Source: Narthecium ossifragum (Eukaryota; Streptophyta; Magnoliopsida; Dioscoreales; Nartheciaceae). Taken from it: a stretch of 64,000 nucleotides of DNA. The first letter of the stretch is position 1; each line of letters opens with the position of its first letter. Location: the NCBI GenBank assembly GCA_963920575.1, contig OY986967.1, positions 19,510,094 to 19,574,093 of the forward strand, written 5' to 3'. Shown here in pieces: positions 45,518-56,259 of this stretch. Under the pieces are notes generated by a model. The model worked only from the letters and a program-made list of their open reading frames with translations. It was not told where the DNA came from and made no database searches. The position numbers and the translations under genes were made by a program.

Positions 45518-47201
45518 GGCTCGTGCGTAGACGCTTGCTTAGATTACCTGTATATCTTTTAGGTTTCTTGCGTCTATGGCCGTGTGTTGGCCAGTTTTGA
45601 TTTGACTTGTGTGGTGGATGGGCTTATTTTTGTACTTGCTTGGCATCATATATACATAGATTTTTGGCTTTGGGGGGGGTGTATCCTGGGAGTGGGGGAC
45701 ACAGATTGTGCTTGTCTATAACTGTATGTCTGTGGTTGTCTCTGGGTGATTTGTGTGTCTTGCAGGTGGAAGCTCAGGATCGTAGTTTTTCTATTTCTGT
45801 CATTGCGATGTATGTTTGTACAGCCCTTGGGCTTCTTGCATAAATAGAGGAAATGCTGCCAAATTTTTCTCCAATTTTCATGCCTATTCCTTATATTTCA
45901 TGAATGCATCACGGGGTATTCCTTCTTTATTTTACAGGGCATCTATGCAGTCGCGTGCAAACCTGGGGCCCATCACTCTATTTCTTGGTTTTCACGCCTA
46001 ACCTTGATCTGCGATTGTGTTATCTTTTTATCATCAAGGTTACTTTTTTCGTATGAAGCATCTCAGGTTATCTTTACCCTATATACTTGGCTGTCTTTTA
46101 TGACTTAGTGTAATTGGGGACAATTACATTTAAGTTGGGGGGTAGAATTCTAGAAATTCATGTTTATTTAGTTTATGATAACCAACTATTATACGTCCCT
46201 GAGATCATGTCAGAAGAACGAAATGAAGAGACTTATTAATGAAAATGCTTGATTTAGAAATTTATCTTATGAATTGTTCGGAAATTTTTATGTCATGTAA
46301 AATTCAGTAAATTTAACTATGCATGGCATGAGTTCTGTACTTTAACACTTTTACCATGGTTTAGGGATGACTTGACAGATCTTACTGCACTTGAGCACGT
46401 TTACATGTGGATGAGTTGAAATTAGATTCTGAACCTGATACTCGGATAGATTTATGATTCTAGACTTGACACAGAAAATACATGAACACATGCAATTATC
46501 TGAGTATAAAAAAAAAAGAACCAAGAAAAAGAAGAAGAAGGGATCTTCAACTTAGTAACCGGGCAGTGTGCCTAGCCAGCATGGTGTTCGCGTAAAACGG
46601 TTGAATTTCCTTTAATAAAAAAAAAATGAATGACTAGTTATGATTTGTAGCCTTCATGGTTTGAGCATTAGAGTCTGAAGAGTGTTCTACACTTAGTGCC
46701 CTAGAACCGTCTGGTTTGGGAGTCACTGGCTTGAACCTCATTACATGGACCATGAAGAAAGCTTAAGAAATCATAACATTGCACATGTCATTGAAAAAAA
46801 AAACAGATATTGCTATGTGATGAGTGGAAGATATGTGCTTGGATAGGGTTGTATAATTGATGCTCTGAAGCATTGTAAACCCAGATTCACACACAAGAGA
46901 GTCAAAGTTATTTTTGAACCATGATTAGATATGTTGAAGTACTGGAAGTGTGCTATGAATGGTTCTCATTTACTTTATGTTTATATGACTACGAATTGAA
47001 GAATATATTCATGGATATTTGTTCTGTTTGATGCATTGGAATTAATGAGGATCTTAATGGAGTTCTGATGACATGTTTAAAGGGGATGTATAGATGTTTG
47101 TGGGTATCATCGCTGGAAACCCTCAGGAGACTATAACTCCTCCACTGGGGCCACCCAGGGGTTTAAAGGCTTGTTGCACATGCTAAGTGCAATCGTGGGA
47201 C
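45518..47201 (+). other. Athila-like 3' non-coding region
   Basis: No supported ORF. It matches 53094-54230 inverted, including GGGGACAATTACATTTAAGTTGGGGG (46117-46142) and one copy of the conserved GTAACCGGGCAGTGTGCCTA block (46556-46575). Two neighbouring elements carry that block twice in tandem. Confidence 0.75.
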
Positions 47202-47836
47202 TGCGGAAGATGTTCTTGGGAAAATAGGCTGACGGTCGATGGACTGATCGACCATGGCCTATGTGACTTGGCTCAGAGGAGCAACGGTCGAACAAGGTAT
47301 CTACCCTGAGAAGCGGTTTTCGCAACAGAGCCTGACGGACGATGTCACGATCGATGTGACGGTCGACTGTGAAGCTTGACGGACGATGTGTGGATCGACC
47401 GTGGCTCAAGAAGAACCTGGCGGACGATGTTACGGACGATGCGACGGTCAACTGTCACGGACGATGCGACGGTCGACCGCCAGCCCAGAAAAGAGTCGTT
47501 AAAGAGCCGTTGCAGGAGAAGAAAATAGCCATTGGGAGGCTATTTGGAGGGGTTTGAACCTCAGCTATAAAAGGGAAAGTGCGGTAAACTTGCCAGGGAT
47601 TTAGGGGGAGCTAAGGGATTATTGTAATCATATTCTAGCAAGTTTCTACCTCTTATTAGTTAGCTAAACCTTTGTAAAACTACTTCAAGTGTGAAGTAGA
47701 CTTTGAGAGAAATATCCTAGAGAGATATTAGATAGATTGTAAGGTTGCCAAGCACCCGTAAGCTTGGTGGATAGGTTGCCAAGCACCCGGAAGCTTGGTG
47801 GACAACTTGTAAGAGGTCTTGCAAGTAGTGGAACCT
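47202..47836 (+). mobile_element. Sirevirus-type LTR fragment (duplicate of 35117-35754)
   Basis: Begins mid-LTR at GCGGAAGATGTTCTTGG and is nearly identical to the LTR at 34935, with dyads at 47220-47480 and TATA box AGCTATAAAAGG near 47563. It ends at the same nested-LTR junction. Confidence 0.85.
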
Positions 47837-48300
47837 TGATAAGACTTGAAAAGTGCACAAAACACCCTTGTAATTTGGCTTTGTTGGGCCCCGAGCAATG
47901 CTGGACGGACTACTTTTATTCCATTTCAGGTATAACAGGGCCTTCCACGAGTTAGATCAATTTTGGAGCTAAAAAAATCTATTTTGGCGATTTTGACAAG
48001 TTGGATCGATCGGCCTCAACAGGTTCGATCGATCGGCCTCAACAGGTTCGATCGATCCAACTCAACCAACGAGTGGACGATGAACAACGGCTGGATCGAT
48101 CGAAGTTCAAGAGTTGGATCGATCCAGCGCGGGATATAGCGCAACAACAATGGTTCGATCGGTCGGACTCGACAGACGGATCGATCCAGCACGGGAATAC
48201 CAGCAAGTAAAGGCGTAGGATCGATCGAACTCAAAGAGTTGGATCGATCCAGCTCGGGCGTTACTCGCAACATCAGGAACTTAAGGAGTAAGATCGATCC
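47837..48300 (+). mobile_element. 5' part of Gypsy LTR (6634 family), truncated
   Basis: Starts TGATAAGACTTGAAAAGTG right after GGAACCT, as at 35755. The paired array is present, with one 23-bp unit duplicated (about 48001-48050). It is cut at 48300 by a chromovirus LTR. Confidence 0.85.
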
Positions 48301-50476
48301 TGTCGAGCCCCGACCCGCAGAGCGCAACCGGGCCGGGGACGCGATGGGAAAAAATCTACAACCACTAGCCTCAACTGGCGGAAACAGCTGAGACTACGGC
48401 CAGCTGGCGGAAACAGCTGCCAACAGTCACAAGCGGAAGCAAAGGTACTAAACAACAGCTATTAACATTTATTACAAAACAGTAATAAAAGAGTTAATAG
48501 GGTTCTAGTACAACACGCTACAAGGGATCAACAGTCCCCAAAAAGAAGCTACACCACCCACCGGGGTCTCCGCGAACGCACAAACGAACCCATCCTGACC
48601 CTCAGACATGGTCAGGATCCGGCACGCTGCCACGAGACGACCGAGGGGGTAACACAGGAACAGAGCGGCCACCTGCACCTGCAACAAACACAGTCCAGGT
48701 AGGCATGAGCAACAGCTCAGCAGGGTCCTACTCTACCACTCTCGCTAAGAAGGCAAAACCCAAAAGAACCAAACCTTGAGGCCAAGTACCGAGGCTTGCC
48801 AAGGATCCCATAAATCCCGTCAATACCCCGAAGGGTTCCTGTCCTAGGTGCATGTCTCCGATAACGCCACTGCTCAGGGGTGGGCAACTCCGACATTCCC
48901 TGACGCAGGGTGGACACGACGCAACCAGTAGGACCCCCTTCTCCAAGCGGGATCTCCGCACTTGGCGGAACAACCGAGGTTAAGACTACCATCACTCGGT
49001 ACTCTAAGCAGCAGAGTCAACACCAACCCAACCTACCCTAGCATGCCTAATGCACAGGAACACAGGGCAGGATAAGTATGATAAAGATGTAAACAACCAA
49101 CACAGTAAGGGCACACCTTCGGCCCATTTATACTAAACACTCCCGAGGGTCATGACTCCCTCGGTTCACCACAAAGCGGTAAGGGCATACCGTCAGCCCA
49201 TTTATTCTACTCACCCCAAGAGACATCACCCTCTCCGTTCAACCACAAAGCGATAAACATTCAAGCATGATCCATAACAGGACAAACCCCAAGGGTAAAA
49301 ACGTAAACACCACATACATGCGAAGCCCCGCGGGCAAAACTCTTGAAAACCCTCTCTGCTACTGAAGGATCGATCCTCACCAAGGGAAGGATCGATCATC
49401 CAAGCAACAGTGAGCTTCCCTCACTGTCGAGCCAAAGAAGATCGATCATTCCTCCTAGGAAGATCGATCTTTTTGGTGACAGAGGGCACCCTTCCAGTCG
49501 CACCAAGGAAGATCGATCCTTCCTCCCAGGAAGATCGATCATTCTCGGGACGAAGGGTAACCATGCTTACCCAGGCCCCATGATCGATCTCCTCCCATAA
49601 GAAGATCGATCATGTGCTGGGCGCAGCAAGCCAACCCCAGAGGACCGATCCTTCCTCCCAGAAGGATCGATCACCCAAAAATGGGTTCCGGCGTGCTTCC
49701 CGCCGGAGAACCGCCGGAAGACACAACCAAACCTCACCAAACTTGGTGGATTGGTAGATCTGAGTACCATGAGGCTACTCAAGGCCTCAAAACGGGGAAA
49801 CAACAACTCCACAAGGAGATTAATCAAGAAAACAAAACCGGATTTTAAACCCTCAAAGCTAGCCGGAGTTTGGAGTGGGAACCCTACCTCCTCAGAGCAG
49901 CTTCGATCCACGAAGCCTAGCTAAGGATCTTCCTCGCGCCGTCACGGTTCCAACGAGCCTTCAAGCTCCAAAAACGGTGGCCGGAGGAGGGAGAACGGAG
50001 GAGGAGAAGGAGCGGTCTAAACAGGGGAAGAAACAGAGTTCTCGCGGGGGAAGAAGAAGAAGAGAGGAAGAAAAGAAGAGGGGAAAGGGCGGTTAAGGCC
50101 GGGGGAAAGCCGGCGAAGGCGGGGAAAAGCTGGGGGAGGGGAGGGAAAGTCTTCCCTCCCCTGAAAGGGGAAGCGACGGCCACCGCGGTGGCCGTCCTTC
50201 GAAAGCCACCGACAGAGACTTCCAGGCACAGGCAGGATCGATCCTCCACGACCAAAGGATCGATCCTCCCTGCCCAGAAGTGCAAACTTGGGCTGGAAAA
50301 CGGGCCCAAGCCTAGAACTCCCAAACTAGGTCCCACCTAACCTTTCTAACAAACACAACCATCAAGCAAGGCCTGTGTGTGCACACCCAGTGTGAAAACG
50401 ACCGCCAAGGCGCAATTTCCCAAATTGCCCCCTGGGGTCAACAACAAGCAGAGGGATGGAGTGACGGGTCCTCACA
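48301..50476 (-). mobile_element. 3' LTR of a chromovirus, minus strand
   Basis: A 2176-bp LTR that on the minus strand begins TGTGAGGACCCGTC and ends GGGCTCGACA, homologous to 5475-9382. GATCGATC-type pairs lie at 49368/49390, 49440/49462, 49511/49533, 49582/49604, 49643/49665 and 50236/50258, all at 22-bp pitch. On its inner side is CGAGGACGAGATTTC followed by a purine run, as expected next to a chromovirus 3' LTR. Confidence 0.82.
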
Positions 50477-51160
50477 TCCTAAAACCCTTAAAAGAAATCT
50501 CGTCCTCGAGATTCGATCAAGGTAGGGCTCGGAAACGAAAACAACGCCTAGCAGGATACTACAAAGCGGTAACTGTTACCTCTGGAGACGGGTGGTGCTA
50601 CGGTCAGCGGGAGCGGGTGCTGAGACAGGTACTCCTGATAGGACGGCTGCACCTCGTCTGCGTAGGGGCGGTCAGGTAGGGCGAACACCTGACCTCCGCT
50701 GCGGCCTGGCCCGGCTCCACCTCTCTGGCCCTGCCCAGCCCGGGACCCTCCGTCTCGACCTCCTGATGGTACCGCACCCCGTGCGTTCCATCGCGGACAG
50801 TCCATGCGGATGTGCCCTGGCTGCCGACAGTGAAAGCACATCGCTGGTCCACGCTCGGACTGCTGCCCTCGGCCTCCCTCCCAGGGAGCCTGCTCCCTGG
50901 GCCCCGCTGTCAGAAGTGGCTGGTCGCCCTGGCGGGACTGCTGCTGGTACGGCTGCTGGCGATACTGCTGCTCATGCGAGGGCCTCCTGTGCTGGTCTCG
51001 GCGCCCCTGAGACCTCTGGAGCTGCTCACCTCCTCCCCCACCTGCCGCCGGTACAGGCTGGACAGACCTCGGCCTCCCCAGGCAACGTGGCTCCACTGCC
51101 AAAGCAGCACCCAAAACCGCGGAGTAGGTAGTCGCCTGGCGAGCAGCGATCACCCTAAGT
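50477..51160 (-). pseudogene. chromovirus gag C-terminal stub joined to the pol 3' end
   Basis: The minus strand from about 51160 encodes an Ala/Gln/Arg-rich gag tail with the knuckle CFHCRQPGHIRMDC (near 50837-50796) and a Gly/Arg-rich C-terminus. It stops at 50548. Within 70 bases the sequence is already at the very end of pol (ESRGRDFF-like) and then the LTR, so protease to integrase are deleted. The upstream gag half and 5' LTR are missing; at about 51160 the sequence switches to Sirevirus LTR. Confidence 0.8.
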
Positions 51161-51709
51161 AGCCATTTTCTTGACAGAGCCTGACGGTCGATGCGACGGT
51201 CGATGGACCGGTTGACTGTGAGGTTTGGACTTTGTGTTTTTAAATGTTGTGGGCTCACGGTCTATCCGACAGACGATGCGACGGTCGACCGTGGAAGATG
51301 ATGGTAAAAAGTGAAGAAGCAACGGTCGATCGGAGCATCGACCCTGGGAAGCATTTTTCACAACAGAGCCTTACGGACGATGCGACGGTCGATAGGTGGA
51401 TCAACCGCGGCTCAGAAGGTTGACTTTTTGTATATGACGGTCGATGTCACGGACGATGCATGGATCGACGGCCAGCAACGCGCAGAGTAAAAAACTAGCC
51501 GTTGGAGAGTTGCAGAGAGCCATTGGAGGTCCTTTTTGTGCTGGTTGAAGGCTAGATATAAGTAGTTCTTTGTTATAAACTTGCCAGAACTATTATTGAT
51601 ATTATTGAGATCATTTAAGCAAGTCTAAGCAAGAGTTACTACTTATTTCCTTTAGAGCTATAACTTTTGTAAATCTTCTTCGAGTGTGAAGAAGTACTTT
51701 GAGAGTAAT
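51161..51709 (+). mobile_element. 3' LTR of the Sirevirus, second piece
   Basis: Matches 5' LTR positions about 26070-26605, from AGCCATTTTCTTGACAG to GAGAGTAAT. Includes CGGTCGAT-type dyads at 51180-51475. Confidence 0.85.
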
Positions 51710-53093
51710 TGATCGCTCGCGAACGTCGTCGTTAAAACGTTGCTAACCTCAATTAAATCTTAATTTTATATCCTTATTCAATCACTAATACTACTACGTA
51801 GACTAGCGGTGAAATCCGGAGTCGAACCACAGGGAATTACTAGGAAAAACAAAATCAGTTCTCAAAACTCTTGATCTAAACCAAACAGTTCAATGATAGA
51901 TTGATCTAACTGAAACTATCTAACAAAGCAAATAAAGTGATCATGATTGGAACCAAGTGATGAATTATCTAGGGATTACACAATCCACCCTAGCTTCACC
52001 TTTAATCTTCTCTAGTTATCCTCTTGTTCCCTTCTCTCAATATTATGGATCGTATGGCTACAAGCTCACACGAATCCCTAAAATAAGATTTATGTTTCTA
52101 ACGGCATAGCCTATCTTTCTTGGCATAGGTTGTCTTCGATCCTACGATTATTTTAAGTTATACTACTCCTAATTACCTTGGCACAATCTATCCTAGCATA
52201 GCATAGCCTATCTCAAAAGCAAACCATAAATCACATGAAAATCATCTCATAAATCTGTATAAACAATCACAGAAAGCTCATACGACTGAAAATACTTCAA
52301 AGGAACTCTGTTCCCTCAAATCTCTAATCATTAAAACCATATTTATGAGATCATGTTGAGAAGAAATTTACAAGAATCAAACCAAAGAAAATCAAAAGCT
52401 ACACTAGGGTTTAATGATATCCCTAAGTTTAGAATTAGTTACTCATCTTCTGGGAAAGATCCATAGGTGTTGGGAAGGAAGCCATCGATCCCCGCGGAAA
52501 GATCTCCATCTTCAAAACCCTAGCCTTCTCCTCCAAAAGTGGTCCAAAAGATGATAATTTTCGGCTGTAATCACCCCTTAATATAATAGAAACCCTTAAT
52601 CCCGGAATTAGGAGTTATAGTTGAACTTAAACTCTAATTTCCCTAAATTTCGGGTTGCTGAAGTCATCAGAGCGATCCATCGGACTCAAATCCGTTCCAT
52701 CGCTCCAGTCGGACTGGGTCTGCCACATCATCAATTAATTTCAGCTTTTATCAAATTTCAGCTTTCATACTTCTGACTTTGCTTCAAAACTGGCGCCAAT
52801 GTATAGCGAATCTCAAAAAGTCTTCAACATGAAAGTTGTAGATTTTGAAGTCTTCTTTCATCTCCCAGAATTTCAGAATATTTGGAATTGTGTCGTATTT
52901 CTGGTGATTTATTTTCAAACAGTCCACGAAACAGTCTTTTTGCAGAATTTAGTGATTTTTGGCTGAATTTCTGGTATTTCGTCTCAAATCCTACTTAAAC
53001 CTGAAATCAAACAATATGATATCAAATACCCCTACTTTAGGCCTAACAAAGGTAATTTAAGGGGTTTAATTAGGAATAATTAGTGACTTATCA
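51710..53093 (-). mobile_element. 3' LTR of the Athila-like element
   Basis: 1384 bp, TGAT…ATCA. It differs from the partner LTR at a low percentage of positions by eye. The first 130 bases show five differences. TATA TTCTATTATATTAAGG on the minus strand is near 52590. Confidence 0.9.
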
Positions 53094-54230
53094 CACCCCC
53101 CAACTTACACTTTGCTAGTCCTCGAGCAAAGAAAAGATAAAAAGAAAGCAATAAATCTAGCTAGCCACTTTCGTAGGTCTCACGATTACACTTAGCATGT
53201 GCAACAAGCCTTTAAACCCCTGGATTACCCCAGTGGATGAGTTATAGTCTCTTGAGGGTTTTCAGGGATGTCACCCACAAACATCTATACAACCCTTGAT
53301 CATATCATTCGAAATCAATCACAATATTCATCAACTCTAATGCATGAAATAGAAATAGTATCTATAAATATACCCTTTAACTCATAGTCGAATAAAAACA
53401 TAGTAAATCAAAATATGTCATAACATATTTCCAACACTTCAACATATTTAATCATGATTAAAAATAACTTTAACACTCCTGTGTGTGAATGGGGTTCCAC
53501 ATGCTTCAGAGCATCAATTATATCTAAACATTTCAACTATTCAAGATCACAATCTATCCAAGCACATATTTTTCACTCATCACATAGCAATCTCTGTTTT
53601 TTTTTCATTTTTCTTTTCATCATTTTTTTCTGCAGGAATTTCAACTGTTTTACGCAAACACCATGCTGGTTAGGCACACTGCCCGGTTACTAAGTATGAA
53701 ACCCTTATTTTTTCCAGGAAATTCAACCGTTTTACGCGAACACCACGCTGGTTAGGCACACTGCCCGGTTACTAAGTTGAAAATCCTTTTTTTTCTTTTC
53801 TTTTTCGCATACTCAGATAATTGCATGTGTTCATGTATTTTCTGTGTCATGACCTAGAATTGTAAAACTATCCTAGTATCATGCTTAGAATCTAATATCA
53901 ACCCCTTAACATGTGGAAGTGCATATGTGCATTAGGATATGTCAAGCTATCCTTAAATCCTGGTAAAAGTGTTAAAGTATAGAAATAATATCATGCATAG
54001 CAAAAATTTACTATTTCTTATATGACATACAAGTCTCAGAATAATTCATAAAATAAATTTCTAAAACATGCACCTTTGTCAAATCATATCATAATTTCAT
54101 TCTTTTGACATAATTCAAGGGATGTATAATATTTGGTTACCAGAAAAATAATAAGCCTGAATTCCTAGAATTATACCCCCAACTTAAATGTAATTGTCCC
54201 CAATTACACTAAATCATAAAATAAATCAAG
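53094..54230 (-). other. Athila-like polypurine tract and 3' non-coding region
   Basis: The minus strand ends GTAAGTTGGGGGGTG before the LTR. Two tandem copies of the conserved block containing CACTGCCCGGTTACTAAGT lie at about 53633-53780. No ORF. Confidence 0.8.
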
Positions 54231-54939
54231 AAGTAAAGGGTAGAGATAACCAAAATGAACGCCCAAAAAAATAGATTTCTCTCTCTTCCAATTTAAGTTT
54301 AGGCATCGCCATCATTGAATAAATATTTCCTTCCCCACCATAACCTGTCACAGAAATATATACATTTCCAAAAAGATCAAATATAACAAATAAAAGGTAT
54401 TAGAATCATAGAAAATTTCGACAGAGACTCCTTTGTATCTGCATCATATATTAACCTGTACAATCATTCATCCACATAAAATTGAAATATAAACACGAAC
54501 ACCTTAAAATACATCGAATCATCCATGCACAACACAACAAAAACATTCAACATCCAAAATATCATCTTGATTAAAGATCGAGACCGTCCGATAGGAAATA
54601 GGAATACTGTAGCACCCGGATCGTGTCTGGCAGCCAACGGACGGCTTAGAGCTTGCCGGCGACCGATCGACGGTGAAACGTCGTCGCCGGAGGATGTGGT
54701 CGGTAAGGATGGAATCGTGGAAGCTCAAGGAGTCTATCTACGGTGTCTGATCGATGGATTAGTGGCTCCCGGTGGTGGATTGGAGATGGCCGCGGCGGGG
54801 TGTAGATCGCCGGAGATGGATTCCGGTGATCTAGGCTCCATTTGAGGGAAGTAATGGTCGAGGAAGGTTCGTGGGTGTGTGGGGAACTGTCCAATGGTGG
54901 ATGATTGAAGAATTGGGCTTCCGGTCGACGGCTTGAAGG
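54231..54939 (-). other. Unassigned segment in Athila-like element
   Basis: AT-rich to about 54600, then GC-richer with CCGGCGA-type repeats. A 101-codon minus ORF here is Pro/His/Ser-rich and not convincing. Its place corresponds to the env-like region of the sister element, but no env-like domain is visible. Confidence 0.4.
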
Positions 54940-55752
54940 TGTTTTGTGCACTTTTCAAGTCTTATCAAGGTTCCACTACTTGCAAGACCTCTTACAAGTT
55001 GTCCACCAAGCTTCCGGGTGCTTGGCAACCTATCCACCAAGCTTACGGGTGCTTGGCAACCTTACAATCTCTCCAATCTCACTATTGGATATTTCTCTCA
55101 AGGTCTACTTCACACTTGAAGTAGTTTTACAAAGGTTTAGCACACTAATAAAGAGAATAAACTTGCTAAAATATTATTACAATAATCCCTTAGCTCCCTC
55201 TAAGTCCTTTGCAAGTTTACTGGACTTTCCCTTTTATAGCTGAGCCTCCAACCCCTCCAAATAGCCTCCCAACGGCTATTTCTTTCTCCTGCAACGGCTC
55301 TTTAACGGCTCTTTTCTGGGCTTACGGTCGACCGTCGCATCGTCCGTGACATCGTCCGCCAGGCTTTCCTTGAGCCACGGTCGATCCACCTATCGACCGT
55401 CACGCCTCACGGTCGACCGTCGCATCGACCGTCGCATCGTCCGTGAGGCTCTGTTGCGAAAACGGCTTCCCACGGTCGATACACCGATCGACCGTCGCTC
55501 CCTTTGAGCCAAGCCACATAGGCCACGGTCGATCGGTCCATCGACCGTCACATCGACCGTCGCCTATTTTCCCATTGACAGCTTTCGCGGTCGATCCTTC
55601 CATCAACCGCCATATCCCACGGTCGATCCATGCATCGTCCGTCGCATCGACCGTCAGTACAAAACTCAATAAATATGATTTAAATGATTTCCAAATTAAG
55701 GGATAATCATTGTTTTATCATCAAATATATATTGACATCATCAAAACAATAT
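54940..55752 (-). mobile_element. Sirevirus-type LTR fragment carrying 29 bp of the nested Gypsy LTR
   Basis: On the minus strand it starts just inside the LTR (GATATTGTTTTGATGATG), runs through CGGTCGAT dyads (55660-55322) and TATA AGCTATAAAAGG (near 55238) to GGAACCT. It then carries only TGATAAGACTTGAAAAGTG plus ten more bases of the Gypsy LTR. Both ends are truncated, and no TSD was found. Confidence 0.82.
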
Positions 55753-56259
55753 CTGGGGGCGAAGCCGATGATCCAGCCAGCAAGGTATGGTTGTGATGGT
55801 GGAGGAAGCTTCGTGGCGACCGGAGGAAGCTTTTGGAGGTGTTTGGGAGCGGTGAACGGCCGTGGGTGATGGTGAAGACGACGGCCGAGGGGCTCATCGG
55901 CGTCGGAGGAGAAGGTTTCGAAGGAAGAGGAGGACGGAGATAAATAGGTGGAAGGTTGGCGGAGGTTATGGTACTGGTTTGGAGAGATGAGGGCGGCCGG
56001 AGAGACGGCGATGGGCAGTGGGTGGCGACGGCTCGGGGACGAGCCGACGAGCCGGAACGACGAGCCGCGGGAGAAAGAGAGAACGGGAGGAGAGAGGAAA
56101 ATCAAGAAAAATAAAGGAAATTCGGGCAAAAGCCGGAAAAATGGAAGAAAATCATGGAAAATTCCTAAAAATTAAGAAAGCTAAGGAAAAGTTCTGAAAA
56201 CTGGGTTACCTCCCAGGAAGCGTGTAATTTTAAGTCTTTCGCTAGACGTCCCGAGAGGA
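55753..56259 (-). other. C-rich leader-like segment and post-pol motif
   Basis: The minus strand is Pro/Ser-rich when translated and resembles the leader before the env-like ORF at 43830-44107, but no env-like ORF follows. The post-pol block (GCTTCCTGGGAGGTAACCC on the minus strand) is at about 56205-56225. Confidence 0.45.

Larger units (their letters stand above)
39382..47201 (+). mobile_element. Athila-like element without LTRs; pol mostly deleted
   Basis: Leader, gag-protease fused to an integrase tail, post-pol motif, half-site array, env-like ORF and 3' non-coding region, all plus strand. Both LTRs are missing: the left edge joins Sirevirus LTR, and the right edge stops within the non-coding region just short of the polypurine tract seen at 53094. 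Homologous on the minus strand to 51710-61370. Confidence 0.8.

Noticed and set aside
54525..54951. Overlapping ORFs of 74-106 codons on both strands
   Set aside because: Pro/His/Ser-rich and open in several frames; no homologue elsewhere in the window and no splice or promoter signal.
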